A DNA stretch of 64,000 bases, from assembly GCF_029946505.1 (NCBI RefSeq), contig NZ_JARZHG010000029.1:83951-147950 (forward strand). The letters are read 5' to 3'. The notes below the pieces were generated by a model. That model had not been told where the DNA came from. It saw only the letters and a list, made by a program, of their open reading frames with translations, and ran no database searches. This document shows positions 44,909 through 55,580 of this stretch, piece by piece (within the stretch, counting starts at the first letter, position 1; the number at the start of each line of letters is the position of its first letter). Position numbers and translations under genes: made by a program. This DNA comes from Polyangium sp. y55x31 (lineage in GTDB: Bacteria > Myxococcota_A > Polyangia > Polyangiales > Polyangiaceae).

Positions 44909-46999
44909 TCACTTGTCGAAGGCGGCCCCGATCTTCTCCCAGACGGCCGGCGCGACGCCGACCTCGAGGTGCCCGAACGGGACGCCCTCCTGCTTCGAGC
45001 GGGAGGCCTTCGCGTCGGCCGACCAGCCCTGCGTGAGCTGATCCTGCGCGGCGATGCTCACGTCGAAGAGCACGCCGTCGCCCTTCGGATCGCAGGTGGG
45101 GCACTCCATGCCGTCGATCTCGAAGATCGTGCCGGGCGCGCCGGGCTTCTGGCCGTGCACCACGTAGAGGGAATCGAGGTCCGGGCTCAGGCCGTGGCCC
45201 TTCAATCGCTCGATGAAGTTGCCGCCCATTTCCATGACGGCCTCGATGCCGATGCCGTCCATGAGCGTGTACGTCGCGTATCCGAACGAATAATCCTCGG
45301 CGTGCGCCGTGTCGTAATAGGCGTGCTTCGCCTTGCAGGGCGAGGTTTGCGGCTCGTAGGAGGTGGCGCGGCAGGTGATGTGCGCGTCGTCGTCCTCGAT
45401 CCACCCGGCGGGGACGCCGGCCGGGTTGTAGGCGAGCTTGTACGTGTTGACCCAGGCGCGCCACTTCGATTCGTCGGTGTCGAGCTCGGACCAATCGTAC
45501 GACGCCGGATCATCCTGCCGGTTCGGCAAGGGGTAGAACTTGCGCAGGTCGTAGGCCGTCTGGAGCTGCCCGAGGTAGGCCGAGACGTACGCGCCCGACT
45601 CGTCGATCGAGCCCCACATCGCGTGGTTGTACTGATCGAAATCGAAGTCCGCGCCGCTCACGCCCTCGGCCACGTTCAAAGCTTCGAGGCTCTTCTCGGA
45701 GACGGGTTTGCCCTCGGCGTCGAGGCCCGTGATGTTCGAGGTGTAGATGCGCGTCCAGAAGTCGGGCCACGTCGCGCCGCGGTTCTCGCAGGCCGAGTAG
45801 GCGTACGGGTTCGGGAAGATCGAGTTCGGCCCGGAGGCATAACCGAACGTCACGCATTGCACGGCGCTCATCCAGCCCCAGGTCACCGGGCCCTGGCCGA
45901 TCGGCGCGGCGTCGGGCGTGCTGTAGATGATGAGGTTGTTGAACGGGTGGCGGAAGTTCAGGTCGATGCCGAGGTGCGGGCCGGAGAGCGCCACGTAGGT
46001 GCGCACGTCCTTGCGGAAGGCGGGCACGTTCTTCGCGGAGTCCGCCGCGACGCGCTCGAAATGCTTCGAGCCCCAATCCTTCCAGCTCGAAACATTCGAG
46101 AGGTAGAGGTCGGCCGAGAGGACGCCCTTGCTCCAGGCCACGATGTCGACCTTGGGCTGTCCCACGAGCGAAGCGACGCGGCGGATCACGTTCGCCAGGT
46201 TCGTCGCCTGGTTGAAGTTGTCGCCGTGGAACGTGCCGAACGTGAGCGCGTACGTGCAATGACCGCGCTCCTCGAGCCATTGCACGAAGCCCGTCTTTTG
46301 CGCCGTGCCCGGGTACGCGTTCCCCGCGCCGTCGTCGCCGCCGGGCAGGAGCCAGACGTTGCCGTTTTGCATGGCGCCGTGCACGAGCACGACGGGCGTC
46401 TTCGTCTTGTCACAGGAGAGCGACGCCGTCTTCGGGCCGTGGTGCAAAAGGACGAACCGCGCCTCGGGGCGCATCGGCCCCTTCTTGCCGCAGGCCGGCG
46501 CGCCCGATTTCCCCACCTCGCCGGCACAGGCGTCCTTGTAATGGATGTTGAAGCCGTCGACGAGCTGTTGATTCAGCGCGCCGAAATACGTCTTCAGCGC
46601 GTACGTGTCGTCCTCGAACGTGTCCTCCCAGCGGAGCTTCTGCGTGCGGATGTTGTAGCCCTCCGTGCGGTAGCGCTGGAGGCCCTCGACGAGCTCGATC
46701 TTGCCCCAGGACCAGGAGGGCGGGGTGATCTCGCCGACGACGCGGTAATCGTCGACGTATTCGCCGGCCGCGGGCGGATCGAAATAGGCGTCGTAAGCCG
46801 GGTCGAACGCATCTGCAGGGGGATACGGCACGCTGCCGCCTTCTCCGCCCGAACCGCCGCCGCCCGAGCCGCCGGGGCCATTCCCGCCCGAGGCGCCCTG
46901 GCCTCCCTGGCCGCCGGTCGCCTCGGGATCCGGGGTCGGGCCGCAGGCCGCCGCCAGAAGCAAAACAAGCACGCCCACGGAAACCTCACGCAAAGCCAT
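44909..46999 (-). CDS. Lipase-like alpha/beta-hydrolase lipoprotein
   Basis: 696 residues from the ATG at 46999 with GGAGG 6 nt upstream. Signal ALREVSVGVLVLLLAAAC, Gly-rich linker (GGQGGQGASGGNGPGG), then an extended hydrolase: TPVVLVHGAMQNG (oxyanion HG), the nucleophile in VAWSKGVLSADL (AxSxG instead of GxSxG), ALSGPHLGIDL. The strand-turn Ser context resembles family I bacterial lipases and PHA depolymerase-like enzymes. About 300 residues of inserted loops, with cysteines (CDKTKTPV, CAGEVGKSGAPAC), suggest a lid. Outer-surface esterase or lipase; substrate unknown. Confidence 0.78.
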   Translation of the reverse strand: MALREVSVGVLVLLLAAACGPTPDPEATGGQGGQGASGGNGPGGSGGGGSGGEGGSVPYPPADAFDPAYDAYFDPPAAGEYVDDYRVVGEITPPSWSWGKIELVEGLQRYRTEGYNIRTQKLRWEDTFEDDTYALKTYFGALNQQLVDGFNIHYKDACAGEVGKSGAPACGKKGPMRPEARFVLLHHGPKTASLSCDKTKTPVVLVHGAMQNGNVWLLPGGDDGAGNAYPGTAQKTGFVQWLEERGHCTYALTFGTFHGDNFNQATNLANVIRRVASLVGQPKVDIVAWSKGVLSADLYLSNVSSWKDWGSKHFERVAADSAKNVPAFRKDVRTYVALSGPHLGIDLNFRHPFNNLIIYSTPDAAPIGQGPVTWGWMSAVQCVTFGYASGPNSIFPNPYAYSACENRGATWPDFWTRIYTSNITGLDAEGKPVSEKSLEALNVAEGVSGADFDFDQYNHAMWGSIDESGAYVSAYLGQLQTAYDLRKFYPLPNRQDDPASYDWSELDTDESKWRAWVNTYKLAYNPAGVPAGWIEDDDAHITCRATSYEPQTSPCKAKHAYYDTAHAEDYSFGYATYTLMDGIGIEAVMEMGGNFIERLKGHGLSPDLDSLYVVHGQKPGAPGTIFEIDGMECPTCDPKGDGVLFDVSIAAQDQLTQGWSADAKASRSKQEGVPFGHLEVGVAPAVWEKIGAAFDK

Positions 47000-47160
47000 G
47001 GCAAACCTCCAGCGCAATCGGTTCGAGGGTAGGCGCGCGGGTGCAGGAAGGCAAGCGTCGTCTGCGGCGGTGCAACACGCGCCCGAGACACGAGATCAAG
47101 GTTACGATGCGGGAGAGGTGAGAGGATTGCTGCGGTGCAGCAAAGGCTCCGGGCGGGGTG

Positions 47161-48309
47161 TTACTTGGCGTCGGGGAGCGGAATACGCACGAGGCCGGGG
47201 ACGCCGCCCTTGTTGTACGTCGTATGCGCCGAGTTCGTGATGTAGAGGTAACGGCCCTTGCTCGTCTCGCCGATCGCAATGGCGGAGGGCTCGTAGTAGC
47301 CGTCCCCCTCCGAGAGGACCTGGGTTTGTCCGGTGAGCTGCACGCGGACGATCTTGTGCGCGCGGCGCGCGACGAGGATCATGCTCTTGTCCGCCGGATC
47401 CTCGATCAGGCTTTCGGCGCCGCCGAGGAGCCCACAATCGGGGCCCACGAGCGGGGTCGCATTGGCCTGGAACCCGAGCCCGCCGCCCCCGACCGGGACG
47501 AACCCGCCCTTGTAAAGAGCCGCCTTGTCGGCGTTGGTCCAGAAGTACGCGGCATTGGCCGCGCCGTCACCGGAGACGACGAGGCTCGTGATCCCCATCG
47601 ATATTCCCTCGCCGTACGCGCAAGCGGACAGCGGGTCGCCCGTGAGCTCGTCGACGGGGCCCACCGTGTCGCCCACGACGCCCCCCGCTTTGACCTCGGT
47701 GAACCCCGCGGCTTCCGGGAGCGTGACGAAGCCCGATCCGAAGCTCGCGAACGTGATCGAGCGTGGGAATCTATTCGTGTCGCTCCCCGGAACCCACGTG
47801 GCCTCGCCGCCGCCCGGCGGGAACTTGTAGATCCCCGACTTGAACTGATCCGGGTTCTCGCTCTTCACCGCGACGTACACGATCTTGTTCGCGTCGATGC
47901 CGATGCCCTGCGGGAACGCGAGGCCCACCGGCCCCGGAATGGTGCCGAAATCAGTGACGGCGCCGGTCTCCAGGTCGACCTTCACGACCTTCGGGTTCAC
48001 CGAGTAGCCCACGTACGCCGTGGTCCCGTCGATCGCGATGCCCTCCGGCAGCTCGCCCTGCACGGGGTCGAACTTCGCGACCTCCTCGGGGGCCACGGGG
48101 TAGACGATGCCGCCGCCGTCGCCGCCCGATCCTCCGGCGCCGCCCGAGCCTCCCGCGCCGTCGCCGCCTTCGCCTCCGCCGCCGGTCGGATTGTTGTTCG
48201 AGCCGTCCGCGCAGGCCACGGCGAGCGAGGCGAGCGCGACGCCGAGGCACGAGAGAACCACGCGCCCGAACGTGCGTTCGCTCGATTGCCGATCGTCCTT
48301 CGATTTCAT
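47161..48309 (-). CDS. Lipoprotein with SMP-30/NHL-type beta-propeller
   Basis: 382 residues. Signal VVLSCLGVALASLAVAC followed by a Gly-Gly linker (GGGGEGGDGAGGSGGAGG). Propeller blades recur every ~45 residues: LPEGIAIDGTTAYVGYS, FPQGIGIDANKIVYVAVK, EPSAIAIGETSKGRYLYIT. Blades like these occur in SMP-30/gluconolactonase and NHL proteins, but the metal-site acids of SMP-30 are not evident, so a binding role is as likely as catalysis. It precedes the lipase-like lipoprotein on the same strand after a gap holding a 7-bp hairpin (47127-47143). Confidence 0.72.
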   Translation of the reverse strand: MKSKDDRQSSERTFGRVVLSCLGVALASLAVACADGSNNNPTGGGGEGGDGAGGSGGAGGSGGDGGGIVYPVAPEEVAKFDPVQGELPEGIAIDGTTAYVGYSVNPKVVKVDLETGAVTDFGTIPGPVGLAFPQGIGIDANKIVYVAVKSENPDQFKSGIYKFPPGGGEATWVPGSDTNRFPRSITFASFGSGFVTLPEAAGFTEVKAGGVVGDTVGPVDELTGDPLSACAYGEGISMGITSLVVSGDGAANAAYFWTNADKAALYKGGFVPVGGGGLGFQANATPLVGPDCGLLGGAESLIEDPADKSMILVARRAHKIVRVQLTGQTQVLSEGDGYYEPSAIAIGETSKGRYLYITNSAHTTYNKGGVPGLVRIPLPDAK

Positions 48310-48382
48310 GAAAAGACCTCCAGCCGGCGGAGGCTACCAGCCGGCCAGGTCGGGCCGCAAGCCGCGCGCGCGCGGCCCTTGA

Positions 48383-48730
48383 TCAGGCGAGCTCGAGCTT
48401 GCCGTGATCGTCGCAATGCCCGCCGTGCGGGTGATGCAGGTGCCCGCCGACGAGGTAATCGACGTGATCTCCGTGCGGCACACCCTCGTGCCCGCACGCC
48501 GGCCCGTGCACGTGTCCCTGCTGGTGCCCGCCGCAGGCGTGCGAGGGCGTGCATTCATCGCGGTTCGACCGGTCCACCGCAATGACGTGTTCGTCCGTGT
48601 GATCGCCGTGCGTGTGGTGCAGATGCCCGTCGTGCAGGTAATCGGTGTGCCCCTGGTGCCGGATCGCCGTGTGACCGCAGCCCTCGCCATGCTGGTGGGC
48701 GTGGCTGCCATGCGTGGGGTGGTCGTGCAT
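48383..48730 (-). CDS. His-rich metal-binding protein with internal duplication
   Basis: 115 residues, about a quarter His. Two ~32-residue units: GCGHTAIRHQGHTDYLHDGH and ACGHEGVPHGDHVDYLVGGH, each continuing HLHH-x-HG-x-H. The CGH-x-x-x-x-H-x-x-H-x-DYL-x-x-GH-LHH pattern is a recurring bacterial hypothetical motif and should bind zinc, copper or nickel. No signal peptide. Possibly a metal store or chaperone. Monocistronic between a beta-propeller lipoprotein and a divergent MFS carrier. Confidence 0.78.
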   Translation of the reverse strand: MHDHPTHGSHAHQHGEGCGHTAIRHQGHTDYLHDGHLHHTHGDHTDEHVIAVDRSNRDECTPSHACGGHQQGHVHGPACGHEGVPHGDHVDYLVGGHLHHPHGGHCDDHGKLELA

Positions 48731-48896
48731 CGCTGTCCTCCTTCACACTGCCTGGCGCTTTCGATCGGACGACGGTACCCCCGCGTTCGCCGAGGCCCCA
48801 TCGCGGGAATTTCCCTGCGATCGGGCGGGCTCGGCCATTAACGAGCGCTCTCCACGTTGCGGTGGCCCGTTCGGTCGCGCAAAGTGCGCGCCGCAC

Positions 48897-50063
48897 GTGC
48901 CCGGCGTCGTCGCGCTCCGCCTCTACTACCTTGCGAGCTTCGCGGTGCTCGGCGTGTATTTGCCATTTTTCCCGCCGTGGCTCGCGTCCCGCGGCATCGA
49001 GGGCCTGTCCTTCGGCCTGCTCACGGCCACGTTCCCGGCGATGAGCATGATCGGCCCGCCCGTCTTCGGGCTCGTGGCCGACGCGCTCGGCCTGCGGGGT
49101 CATCTCCTCCGCGTCGCGTGCGCCGGGGCGTTCGCCGGGTTTGCCGGCGTCGCGGCGCTCGCGGGGGGCGGGGGCGGGAGCTTCGCCGCGTTGCTCCTGC
49201 CGGTCGTCGTCTTCGCGTTTTTCCGCTCCCCCATGTCGATGCTTGCCGACGTCGTGGCCCTCGAAGCGGCCCGCGAAGGGCACGTGCCCTACGGCGCGAC
49301 GCGGCTCTTCGGCTCGATGGGGTTTCTCGTCGCCGCGGTCCTCGCCGGCGGGCTCGAGCCGACCTCCGCCGTGCAGATCCCGCTCGCCATCGCCGCGCTC
49401 CTGCTCGTCACGCTCGGCGTCACCTTCGCGCTCCCTTCCCGCGTCCCCGTCCCCGCGAGGCCCTCGGCTGCGCAGATCCGCGCCCTGCTCGCGAGCGCCG
49501 ACGTGCGCCTCTTCCTCGCCGCCGCGTTTTTCGCGCAGGCTGCCTTCGCCTGTTACGACCAGTGCTTCTCGCTGCACCTGCTCGCGCGGGGCGCTTCGCC
49601 GCGGATCCTCGGCGCGACCTGGGCCGTCGGCGTCTTCGCCGAGGTCGTGGTCATGGCCAACGCGGGCGCCCTCGCCGCGCGTGTCCGCGCCCCTGTCCTC
49701 CTCGCCGTCGCGTACGGGGTCGCGGCGCTTCGATGGATCCTCATCGGGTTCGTCCCGGGCTTCTGGCCGCTCTTCGCGCTCCAGCCCCTCCACGGCATCG
49801 CCTTCGGCCTCGCGTGGATCTCGGCCCTCGCTTATGTGAAAGATCGTGCGCCGAAGCACCTCCTCGGGACGGCGCAGGGCGTGTTCGTGGCCACGGTCTC
49901 GGCGGGGTCCGTCACCGGCATGTTGAGCTGGATCCACGTCTATCGCCGCGGGGGCGGGGCCCTCGCGTTCGGGTGCGCCGCGCTCGTGTCCGCGATCGCC
50001 TGCGGGATCGCGATCGCCTTCGCGCGTCGCACGCGTGCGGGGCGGAACGAGGCTCCTCGGTAG
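48897..50063 (+). CDS. Major facilitator superfamily transporter
   Basis: About 388 residues if the GTG at 48897 is the start; no Shine-Dalgarno decides it and the frame is open upstream. Twelve membrane segments: LYYLASFAVLGVYLPFFPPWL, GPPVFGLVADALGLRG (the conserved inter-helix loop), RLFGSMGFLVAAVLAGG, LALQPLHGIAFGLAWISAL-like helix nine. The FPPWLASRG start and AAFFAQAAFACYDQCFS segment suit the MFS_1-like/LacY-related group (HcaT and nucleoside-H+ type). Substrate unknown. Confidence 0.82.
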   Translation: MPGVVALRLYYLASFAVLGVYLPFFPPWLASRGIEGLSFGLLTATFPAMSMIGPPVFGLVADALGLRGHLLRVACAGAFAGFAGVAALAGGGGGSFAALLLPVVVFAFFRSPMSMLADVVALEAAREGHVPYGATRLFGSMGFLVAAVLAGGLEPTSAVQIPLAIAALLLVTLGVTFALPSRVPVPARPSAAQIRALLASADVRLFLAAAFFAQAAFACYDQCFSLHLLARGASPRILGATWAVGVFAEVVVMANAGALAARVRAPVLLAVAYGVAALRWILIGFVPGFWPLFALQPLHGIAFGLAWISALAYVKDRAPKHLLGTAQGVFVATVSAGSVTGMLSWIHVYRRGGGALAFGCAALVSAIACGIAIAFARRTRAGRNEAPR

Positions 50064-50166
50064 CTCACGGAGGCGCGTTCGACGTCGAAGTTTTTTCGCT
50101 CGGAGGCGCGGCTCGGGTTACACCTCGGCAGCGGCGCGCGTGCCGCTCTCCGAAGCGAGGCATCCG

Positions 50167-51999
<1,833 letters not shown>

Positions 52000-52005
52000 A
52001 CACGA

Positions 52006-52033
52006 GGGGGCACCTCGCGATCGAGGTGCCCCC
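52006..52033. terminator. Bidirectional hairpin between convergent genes
   Basis: Perfect 12-bp stem GGGGGCACCTCG / CGAGGTGCCCCC with a 4-nt CGAT loop. No T-tract on either side, so it may act by its strong stem alone or with Rho. Confidence 0.7.
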
Positions 52034-52041
52034 GCACGGCT

Positions 52042-52452
52042 CTACGCCGCCTTCTCCTCTTTCTCGCCGCCGCCGCTGAGCCCCTCTTCCTTGAGGGCGC
52101 CGCTCACTGCTTGCACGACGTTCGCCATCGAGGGGAACTCCTCGTCCTCGAGGTCCTCGATGATCTGGCGCAGCGACACGGGCTGCCCCTTGCGATACTC
52201 GATCTCCTGGTTGCCCGCCCGCGCGAGCAGGTCCTTCTTCGTCACGGGGAACTCCATGCCGGAGAGCGCCTGCGTGACCGCGCCGATGCCGAACGCCGTC
52301 CCTTCGGGCGGTCCCGGCTTGTCGTACGCCTGCCCGCGGACCTCCTTCCGATCGCGGAGATCACGCTGATGTTGAACCTCCTTGCCGCCGAGGTGCCCCG
52401 CCTCCTGGACGGTCATCGTGCCCTTGCTCTCGTCCTTGTTCTTTTCGGCCAT
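52042..52452 (-). CDS. DUF2795-type small protein with the KGG-family N-terminal block
   Basis: 136 residues from the ATG at 52452, with GAGGAG 7 nt upstream. It starts MAEKNKDESKGTMTVQEAGHLGG, matching the first 25 residues of the two KGG proteins at 24 kb, then departs into a DUF2795-like segment: GAVTQALSGMEFPVTKKDLL (about 58-77) and IIEDLEDEEFPSMANVV. DUF2795 is a small helical fold found in stress-linked proteins. The shared N-terminus suggests co-regulation or a common partner. Acidic tail GGGEKEEKAA. Confidence 0.8.
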   Translation of the reverse strand: MAEKNKDESKGTMTVQEAGHLGGKEVQHQRDLRDRKEVRGQAYDKPGPPEGTAFGIGAVTQALSGMEFPVTKKDLLARAGNQEIEYRKGQPVSLRQIIEDLEDEEFPSMANVVQAVSGALKEEGLSGGGEKEEKAA

Positions 52453-52652
52453 GGTCTGTCTCCTCGAGCCGGATGCGGCGCGGCTCGGCTTCGCCGCTTT
52501 CGTTGGGCACGCCAGGACCCGCGTCCAGGGTTTGGCCGAGTGATCCATTGAGGCTCGGCTCGGCGCGCTGCTGCGCGCGGCGCGGTTCGGTTCGGTCCTC
52601 GTCCCTCTTGCGGTCCGCGCTGCGGCGGGCATGAGACCCTGGGAGGAATCTC

Positions 52653-52895
52653 ATGGCCCAGACGTGGAATCCCGGGGAACGAAACGAGCGAACGTCTCAG
52701 CCCGAGAAGCCGAGCGGAGGCACGCCGGCCGACGAGCCCGAGCACGGCAGGCCGCCGGTCGCATGGCAAGGGGAGACGCGGGTGCTCGAACCCAAAACGG
52801 TCGCCGACGAGCTTGTGGACGAGGCCTCCGAGGAGTCCTTCCCCGCCAGTGATCCGCCCGCCTGGACGCCAAGGAAATCCACGGGCGGCGGGTGA
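52653..52895 (+). CDS. Small hydrophilic protein with DEASEESFPASDPPAW motif
   Basis: 80 residues; GGGAGGA 5 nt before the ATG. Very hydrophilic and Pro/Glu-rich, no signal peptide. The C-terminal DEASEESFPASDPPAWTP stretch recurs, from memory, in short uncharacterised proteins of many proteobacteria and deinococci. Divergent from the DUF2795/KGG-type protein 200 bp away, and may belong to the same stress response by position. Function unknown. Confidence 0.75.
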   Translation: MAQTWNPGERNERTSQPEKPSGGTPADEPEHGRPPVAWQGETRVLEPKTVADELVDEASEESFPASDPPAWTPRKSTGGG

Positions 52896-53093
52896 GCGAC
52901 CATGCCGCGGGGCGCTCGGGGGCTCGCCTCGGCGAGCCGGACTCTGCCCCAAACCCCCAAAACCACGCACCCCCCCGACGAGGACCTTGCTGCCCACGTG
53001 AAGGTCGGCAAAATGTTGCGCTTGCGCGCGCCCGCTACGCGTGTGCCCGCGTGGCGCTTCCATCCCCTCCGCTCACGAAGAATCTCCCTTCTT

Positions 53094-54392
53094 ATGGGCA
53101 AGTTCACGTCCCCCATCGATCGCCGTCGACTTCTTCAAGGGGTCGGGTCTCTGCTCTTCGCCTCGGCTTGTTGCCCGGAGCCTGCGTCGCGCGGCGCGGA
53201 CACGCCCAAGCGGTCCACGTTTTCCACGGGGCCGCTCGTGCTGGATGTGCCGGAGAACGTAGGCATGTCGTTCGACAAGCTGGAGGACGTGTTCGCGCGC
53301 CTCGAGCGCCGCGTGAACGACGAAGCCTTTCCGGGCTTTGCGGCCCTCGTGGCGCGGCACGGCAAGATCGTCGCGCAGCACGCCTATGGAAAGAAGGTCC
53401 GCGGGAGCGTCGAGCCCGTGACGCTCGACACTCTGTTTGACCTCGAATCAATGACGAAGGTGGTGTCGACGGCCATTTCGGCGCTCGTCCTCGTCGACCG
53501 TGGCAAGCTCGGGCTCGACGATCCGGTCGTCAAATACCTGACGGGGTTCCAGGGGGCGGGCAAGGAGCGGGTGACGGTGCGTGACATGCTCCGGTATACG
53601 TCGGGGCTGCCGCTCGACCACCATGTCTTCGACGAGAAGCCGGACGAGATATGGCGGAAAATGGCGGCCACACCGCTCGAGTATCCTCCGGGGACGAAGG
53701 TCGAATACAGCGACCTCACGTATCGCCTGCTCGGCAAGCTCGTGGAGGCGGCCGCGGGCACGACGCTCGACGTGTTCGCCCGCGACGCCGTGTGGAGGCC
53801 GCTCGGAATGGTCGACACGACGTACAATCCTCCTTCGATGCTGCACCCGCGCATCGCGGCGACGGGCGCGACGCAGCGGCGCACCGCGGTCGTGCGGGGC
53901 GTGGTGCAGGACGATCAGGATTTCTTGCTCGGCGGCGTCTGCGGCTGTGACGGCGTGTTTTCCACGGTGAAGGACGTGGCCACGTTTTGCCAGATGGTGC
54001 TCGGCGGCGGCACGTACGATGGCAAGCGCATCCTCGGGCCGGAGCTCGCCGCCGCGATGGTCGCGAATCAGACGCCGTTCGTCGACGCGCGGAAGACGGA
54101 CAACTCGCCGCTCGAGAACCTCATGTACACGCCGAAGGGGTATGGCTGGGAGCTCGTCACGCCGCGATTCTCGAGCGGCGGGACGCGCCTTTCGCCAGGC
54201 TCGTATGGCAAGACGGGCGGCGCGGGCACGTTCATGTGGGTCGATCCGTCGCGGCAGCTCTTCGCCGTCCTGCTCACGAACCACGGGCTTCCCATGCCAT
54301 TCGACGAGCGCGGGTGGAATCGGCTCCTCGACGAGACGAGCTGCGCGGAGTTTTTCGACGGGGTCGTCGGGGCCGTGACCGACGAGGGGTAG
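53094..54392 (+). CDS. Tat-type lipoprotein serine hydrolase of the beta-lactamase (class C/PBP) fold
   Basis: 432 residues from the ATG at 53094. DRRRLLQGVGSLLFASACC combines a twin-arginine motif with a lipobox. Catalytic motifs of the class C beta-lactamase/esterase fold: S119-M-T-K122 (SxxK), Y205-S-D (YxN variant) and GKTG near 380 (KTG box variant). Landmarks MLRYTSGLPLD and RPLGMVDTTYNPPSM are typical of EstB-like esterases and D-alanyl carboxypeptidase-like hydrolases. Probably an esterase or peptidase rather than an antibiotic-resistance enzyme. No Shine-Dalgarno is obvious. Confidence 0.83.
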   Translation: MGKFTSPIDRRRLLQGVGSLLFASACCPEPASRGADTPKRSTFSTGPLVLDVPENVGMSFDKLEDVFARLERRVNDEAFPGFAALVARHGKIVAQHAYGKKVRGSVEPVTLDTLFDLESMTKVVSTAISALVLVDRGKLGLDDPVVKYLTGFQGAGKERVTVRDMLRYTSGLPLDHHVFDEKPDEIWRKMAATPLEYPPGTKVEYSDLTYRLLGKLVEAAAGTTLDVFARDAVWRPLGMVDTTYNPPSMLHPRIAATGATQRRTAVVRGVVQDDQDFLLGGVCGCDGVFSTVKDVATFCQMVLGGGTYDGKRILGPELAAAMVANQTPFVDARKTDNSPLENLMYTPKGYGWELVTPRFSSGGTRLSPGSYGKTGGAGTFMWVDPSRQLFAVLLTNHGLPMPFDERGWNRLLDETSCAEFFDGVVGAVTDEG

Positions 54393-54418
54393 ACGACATC
54401 CGCGCCCACGCGGGGGGG

Positions 54419-54589
54419 CTCGCCGTGGTCGGCGGCAACGGCTGGGGTGGTTGTCGGATGCTCGCCGTGGATGTCGGCAACGGCTGGGGTGGTTGTCGAG
54501 ATGCTCGCCGTGGATGTCGGCAACGGCTGGGGTCATTGTCGACATGCACGCCGCGCTTGCTGGCAACGGCCGGGGTCTTTGTCGACATG
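54419..54589. repeat. Four tandem 42-43-bp repeats
   Basis: Units 54419-54460 (42 bp), 54461-54503, 54504-54546 and 54547-54589 (43 bp each). Core: CTCGCCGTGGATGTCGGCAA then CGGCTGGGGTGGTTGTCGA. Units two and three are nearly identical; the fourth is the most divergent. No spacers, so not a CRISPR. Confidence 0.85.
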
Positions 54590-54632
54590 CTCGCGCGTGA
54601 CGAGCGCCTTCCGGCCGCTCGCCTGATCGCGC

Positions 54633-54638
54633 TACCAT
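54633..54638 (+). promoter_or_regulatory. Candidate leaderless -10 hexamer TACCAT
   Basis: Ends 6 nt before the ATG at 54645; the same hexamer sequence precedes the GH5 gene at 18416. Confidence 0.4.
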
Positions 54639-54644
54639 CGCGCG

Positions 54645-55571
54645 ATGCGCGCCTCCTTGGTGATTCCGTTTGCCCTGTGGACCTTCGCCTGCAGCTCGCC
54701 CCCGGTCGACACCTTCACCGGCGGCAGCGGCGCCGGCGCCGGCCCGATCCTCACGGGCGTGGGGGCGGGGAGCGGGAGCGGAATCGGCGGTGCAGGCGGT
54801 AACGGCGGCGACGCGGCGAGCGGCGGCAATGGCGAAGGCGGCAGCGGCGCCGGGAGCAGCAGCGGCGGCATGATCGTCGACCAGGACGGCGACGGCCTCG
54901 ACGATGCATACGAGGCCTCCCTCGCCGAGAGTTATCTCCCCTTCCTTTCCCTCGACCCTGACGACGGCTGCCCGCGCGGCGGCATCGTGTATCGCGTCCG
55001 CCCGCATCCCGACAGCGCTGCGCGTATCCACATTGTCTACGACCACCTGTACGAGCGCGATTGTGGCCTCACCGCACACGCCGGCGACAACGAGGCGTTT
55101 GGCCTGACGATCGATCCGTCCGTCCCGCCGCCCGCCGGCATCCTCGCGATGCGCGCCGTCGGCCACCAGGCAACGATTTGTGAAAAAACGACCGAGTGTG
55201 GCGCCTGCGGGGACTTGCCCGCCTGCGCCACGGCCATGAAGGGCGGCGCTCCGTTCCCCGTCGTATTCTCCAGCAAGGACAAACACGCCGGGTACGTCAA
55301 GAAAGACACGTGCAATCCGTTCCTCGCTTGCCTCGACACCTGCACGCTCGCGCCTACGAGCGACGAGCCGCCGATGGTCAATGCGGGCGAGCCCGGCGCG
55401 CCGCTCGTCTCGAACCTCACGACGCAAGGATTCATCAATGCGTCAAACGGCTGGACCGAGCAGGAGCTCTTCGACGTCGACCCGTGGGAGCCCGAGAAGG
55501 ATTTCGGCGGCGCGGGGAACGTGGCGGGGGATCTCGTCGATCCGGCGTTCGTCCCGCCGGCGTGTCCTTGA
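54645..55571 (+). CDS. Lipoprotein with Gly-rich linker and Ca-binding-type DxDxDG motif
   Basis: 308 residues. MRASLVIPFALWTFAC is the lipoprotein signal; a 55-residue Gly/Ser/Ala linker follows. DQDGDGLDDAYE is a thrombospondin type 3-like calcium loop. The globular domain (about 90-308) includes IHIVYDHLYERDCGLTAH, GDNEAFGLTID and clustered cysteines (CEKTTECGACGDLPAC, CNPFLACLDTC). The HIVYDHLYERDCG...GDNE pattern is, to my recollection, repeated in other myxobacterial lipoproteins, but no function is known. A TACCAT hexamer precedes the ATG. Confidence 0.75.
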   Translation: MRASLVIPFALWTFACSSPPVDTFTGGSGAGAGPILTGVGAGSGSGIGGAGGNGGDAASGGNGEGGSGAGSSSGGMIVDQDGDGLDDAYEASLAESYLPFLSLDPDDGCPRGGIVYRVRPHPDSAARIHIVYDHLYERDCGLTAHAGDNEAFGLTIDPSVPPPAGILAMRAVGHQATICEKTTECGACGDLPACATAMKGGAPFPVVFSSKDKHAGYVKKDTCNPFLACLDTCTLAPTSDEPPMVNAGEPGAPLVSNLTTQGFINASNGWTEQELFDVDPWEPEKDFGGAGNVAGDLVDPAFVPPACP

Positions 55572-55580
55572 CGAGCCCTT

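Larger units (their letters stand above)
54393..54644. other. Intergenic region of tandem repeats
   Basis: Contains the four 42-43-bp repeats described separately and, at its right end, the TACCAT hexamer of the next gene. No gene is supported, although frames through the repeats are open. Confidence 0.5.

Noticed and set aside
42725..47032. Plus-strand open frame of about 1,435 codons
   Set aside because: Low-complexity Arg/Asp/Gly antisense of the PEGA kinase, MAPEG and lipase-like genes, each of which has clear family motifs on the minus strand.
47127..47143. Hairpin TTGCTGC-GGT-GCAGCAA as a terminator
   Set aside because: Only 7 bp and not followed by a T-tract on either strand; possible but not supported.
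50064..50166. glmS ribozyme or riboswitch before glmS
   Set aside because: Leader is only ~100 nt, and no glmS ribozyme core could be recognised by eye.
53094..54392. Antibiotic-resistance beta-lactamase
   Set aside because: SxxK/YSD/KTG order fits, but landmarks are closer to EstB-type esterases and peptidases of the same fold.
54419..54589. Tandem repeats as a possible CRISPR array
   Set aside because: Units are contiguous with no unique spacers and no cas genes are nearby.
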